Below, piece by piece: positions 63,375 through 64,000 of a DNA stretch of 64,000 nt. A program made the position numbers and the translations under genes. Location of the stretch: NCBI GenBank assembly GCA_029262065.1, contig JAJDAC010000017.1, positions 124,001 through 188,000 on the forward strand, given 5' to 3'. Within the stretch, counting starts at the first letter, position 1, and each line of letters opens with the position of its first letter. The notes under the pieces are model-generated. The model did no database searches, was not told the origin of the DNA, and saw only the letters and a list, made by a program, of their open reading frames with translations. This stretch comes from Candidatus Krumholzibacteriota bacterium (lineage in GTDB: Bacteria; Krumholzibacteriota; Krumholzibacteriia; JAJRXK01).

Positions 63375-64000
63375 ATGAATATGCAATCACTTAGGAAACT
63401 GTACCGAAGCATCCCTTTCATGCTTGCTCTGGTCGCCATGTTCACGCTCTTCGCGTGCGCAGACCGGACACCTACCGGGCCAGAGGATCTCAGCAAGAAG
63501 GGCCCATCCAACAACAGCAAGGCCCGCGAGATCGTTCAAGGCTTCTTCTTTGGTTCGGGTACTGCCGCACAGGCGATTCCCGAAATCCGGGACAGCTACG
63601 CAATCGACAATCTCGGATTGGACGCGAAGGAAATCAATGAGGCGTTGGCCATGCACGAGCAATGGCTCGACGAAATGGAAGCGAATGACCCCGGATTCTT
63701 TGACAGCCTTGAGCCCGACCTGCGTAGCGGTGACCAGGTACGAGTGCAGGACGCGCTCGAACGTGCCGCCACGGCCGTCGCCTCGGCGGCGTCCCGATCG
63801 CGATCGGGTCAGGCTACCTTGGACTACGCCGACGATCCGCAGAATTTCCAGGACCTACGTGAGGCAATCAACGCTCACCCCGGCCTGGAAGAGGTTACGG
63901 ATGAAGATCTCCAGAACGCATTGGCTACGGCCCGCGATCTGGGCGATGCGGGCGACACCAGCGACGACTCGGTTCAGGCCTGTTCGCTGTTTCTCGTTTG
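63375..64000 (+). CDS. SdpC-like toxin-family lipoprotein (second, cut by window end)
   Basis: Open from ATG 63375 to the window edge (208 codons), so the C-terminus is missing. The signal has a lipobox (LFAC). The conserved N-terminal motif KAREIVQGFFFGSGTAAQ matches the FQGAMFGRGPAA block of the previous gene and of SdpC. The visible end, DDSVQACSLFLV, seems to be the start of the Cys-pair toxin segment. It follows the first gene after 80 bases on the same strand, and the two proteins share only the family pattern, so they are diverged paralogues. Confidence 0.68.
   Translation, partial: MNMQSLRKLYRSIPFMLALVAMFTLFACADRTPTGPEDLSKKGPSNNSKAREIVQGFFFGSGTAAQAIPEIRDSYAIDNLGLDAKEINEALAMHEQWLDEMEANDPGFFDSLEPDLRSGDQVRVQDALERAATAVASAASRSRSGQATLDYADDPQNFQDLREAINAHPGLEEVTDEDLQNALATARDLGDAGDTSDDSVQACSLFLV

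Overview
The window is GC-rich chromosomal DNA from a diderm (Gram-negative-type) bacterium. It encodes an outer-membrane usher, a porin-like barrel, many signal-peptide and lipobox proteins, OmpA-type and PilY1-type proteins and periplasmic multihaem cytochromes. A GWxTD protein, a C-terminal FlgD-like Ig domain, a TolB-like/metallopeptidase/barrel protein, MutS-like membrane ATPases and exported proteins ending in a short SFGRLxAKF-type tail suggest the FCB superphylum or a neighbour (Krumholzibacteriota/Eisenbacteria-like). That placement is inference. The one stable RNA gene I can support is a tmRNA (ssrA); I found no tRNA, rRNA or CRISPR.

Layout. 1-3168: partial DUF2254 membrane protein, diacylglycerol/sphingosine-kinase-like protein, tmRNA with a repeat-rich downstream flank, a lipoprotein. 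3174-8947: a minus-strand four-gene overlapping operon encoding a NatA/NatB-type ABC exporter, a permease-CPBP protease fusion and a membrane MutS-like ATPase. 9338-17585: small membrane peptide, phosphofructokinase, NYN-domain protein, CBM9-like lipoprotein, peptidase-propeller-barrel protein, carbamoyltransferase. 17782-28419: OmpA/BON protein coupled to a helix-hairpin-helix protein, a DUF692 iron-oxidase/partner pair, FAD oxidoreductases, exported MsrBA, a zinc metalloprotease. 28470-29177: a secreted protein.

29383-36149 is the most system-like region. Two ECF-like sigma factors, each followed by an anti-sigma-like protein with a related C-terminal beta domain, flank a lipoprotein subtilisin and a 940-residue TPR-CHAT (caspase-like) protein. 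The parts suggest protease-controlled transcription, reminiscent in logic of the TPR-CHAT/sigma arrangement of type III-E CRISPR Craspase, but with no CRISPR parts here.

36155-39218: Uup-type ABC-F protein and a membrane protein. 39418-45327: an electron-conduit cluster with a 9-haem lipoprotein, a membrane-anchored cytochrome with about 20 haem sites, a beta-barrel and a 16-haem cytochrome, the last three linked by 4-base overlaps. 45335-53192: PilY1-like protein, a small exported protein, and a chaperone-usher fimbrial cluster with two DUF4402 subunits. 53578-62327: small exported protein, membrane protein, a membrane Ser/Thr kinase, GWxTD protein and a CehA-type metallohydrolase. 62575-64000: two tandem lipoproteins resembling the sporulation-delaying-protein (SdpC) toxin family, the second cut by the window edge.
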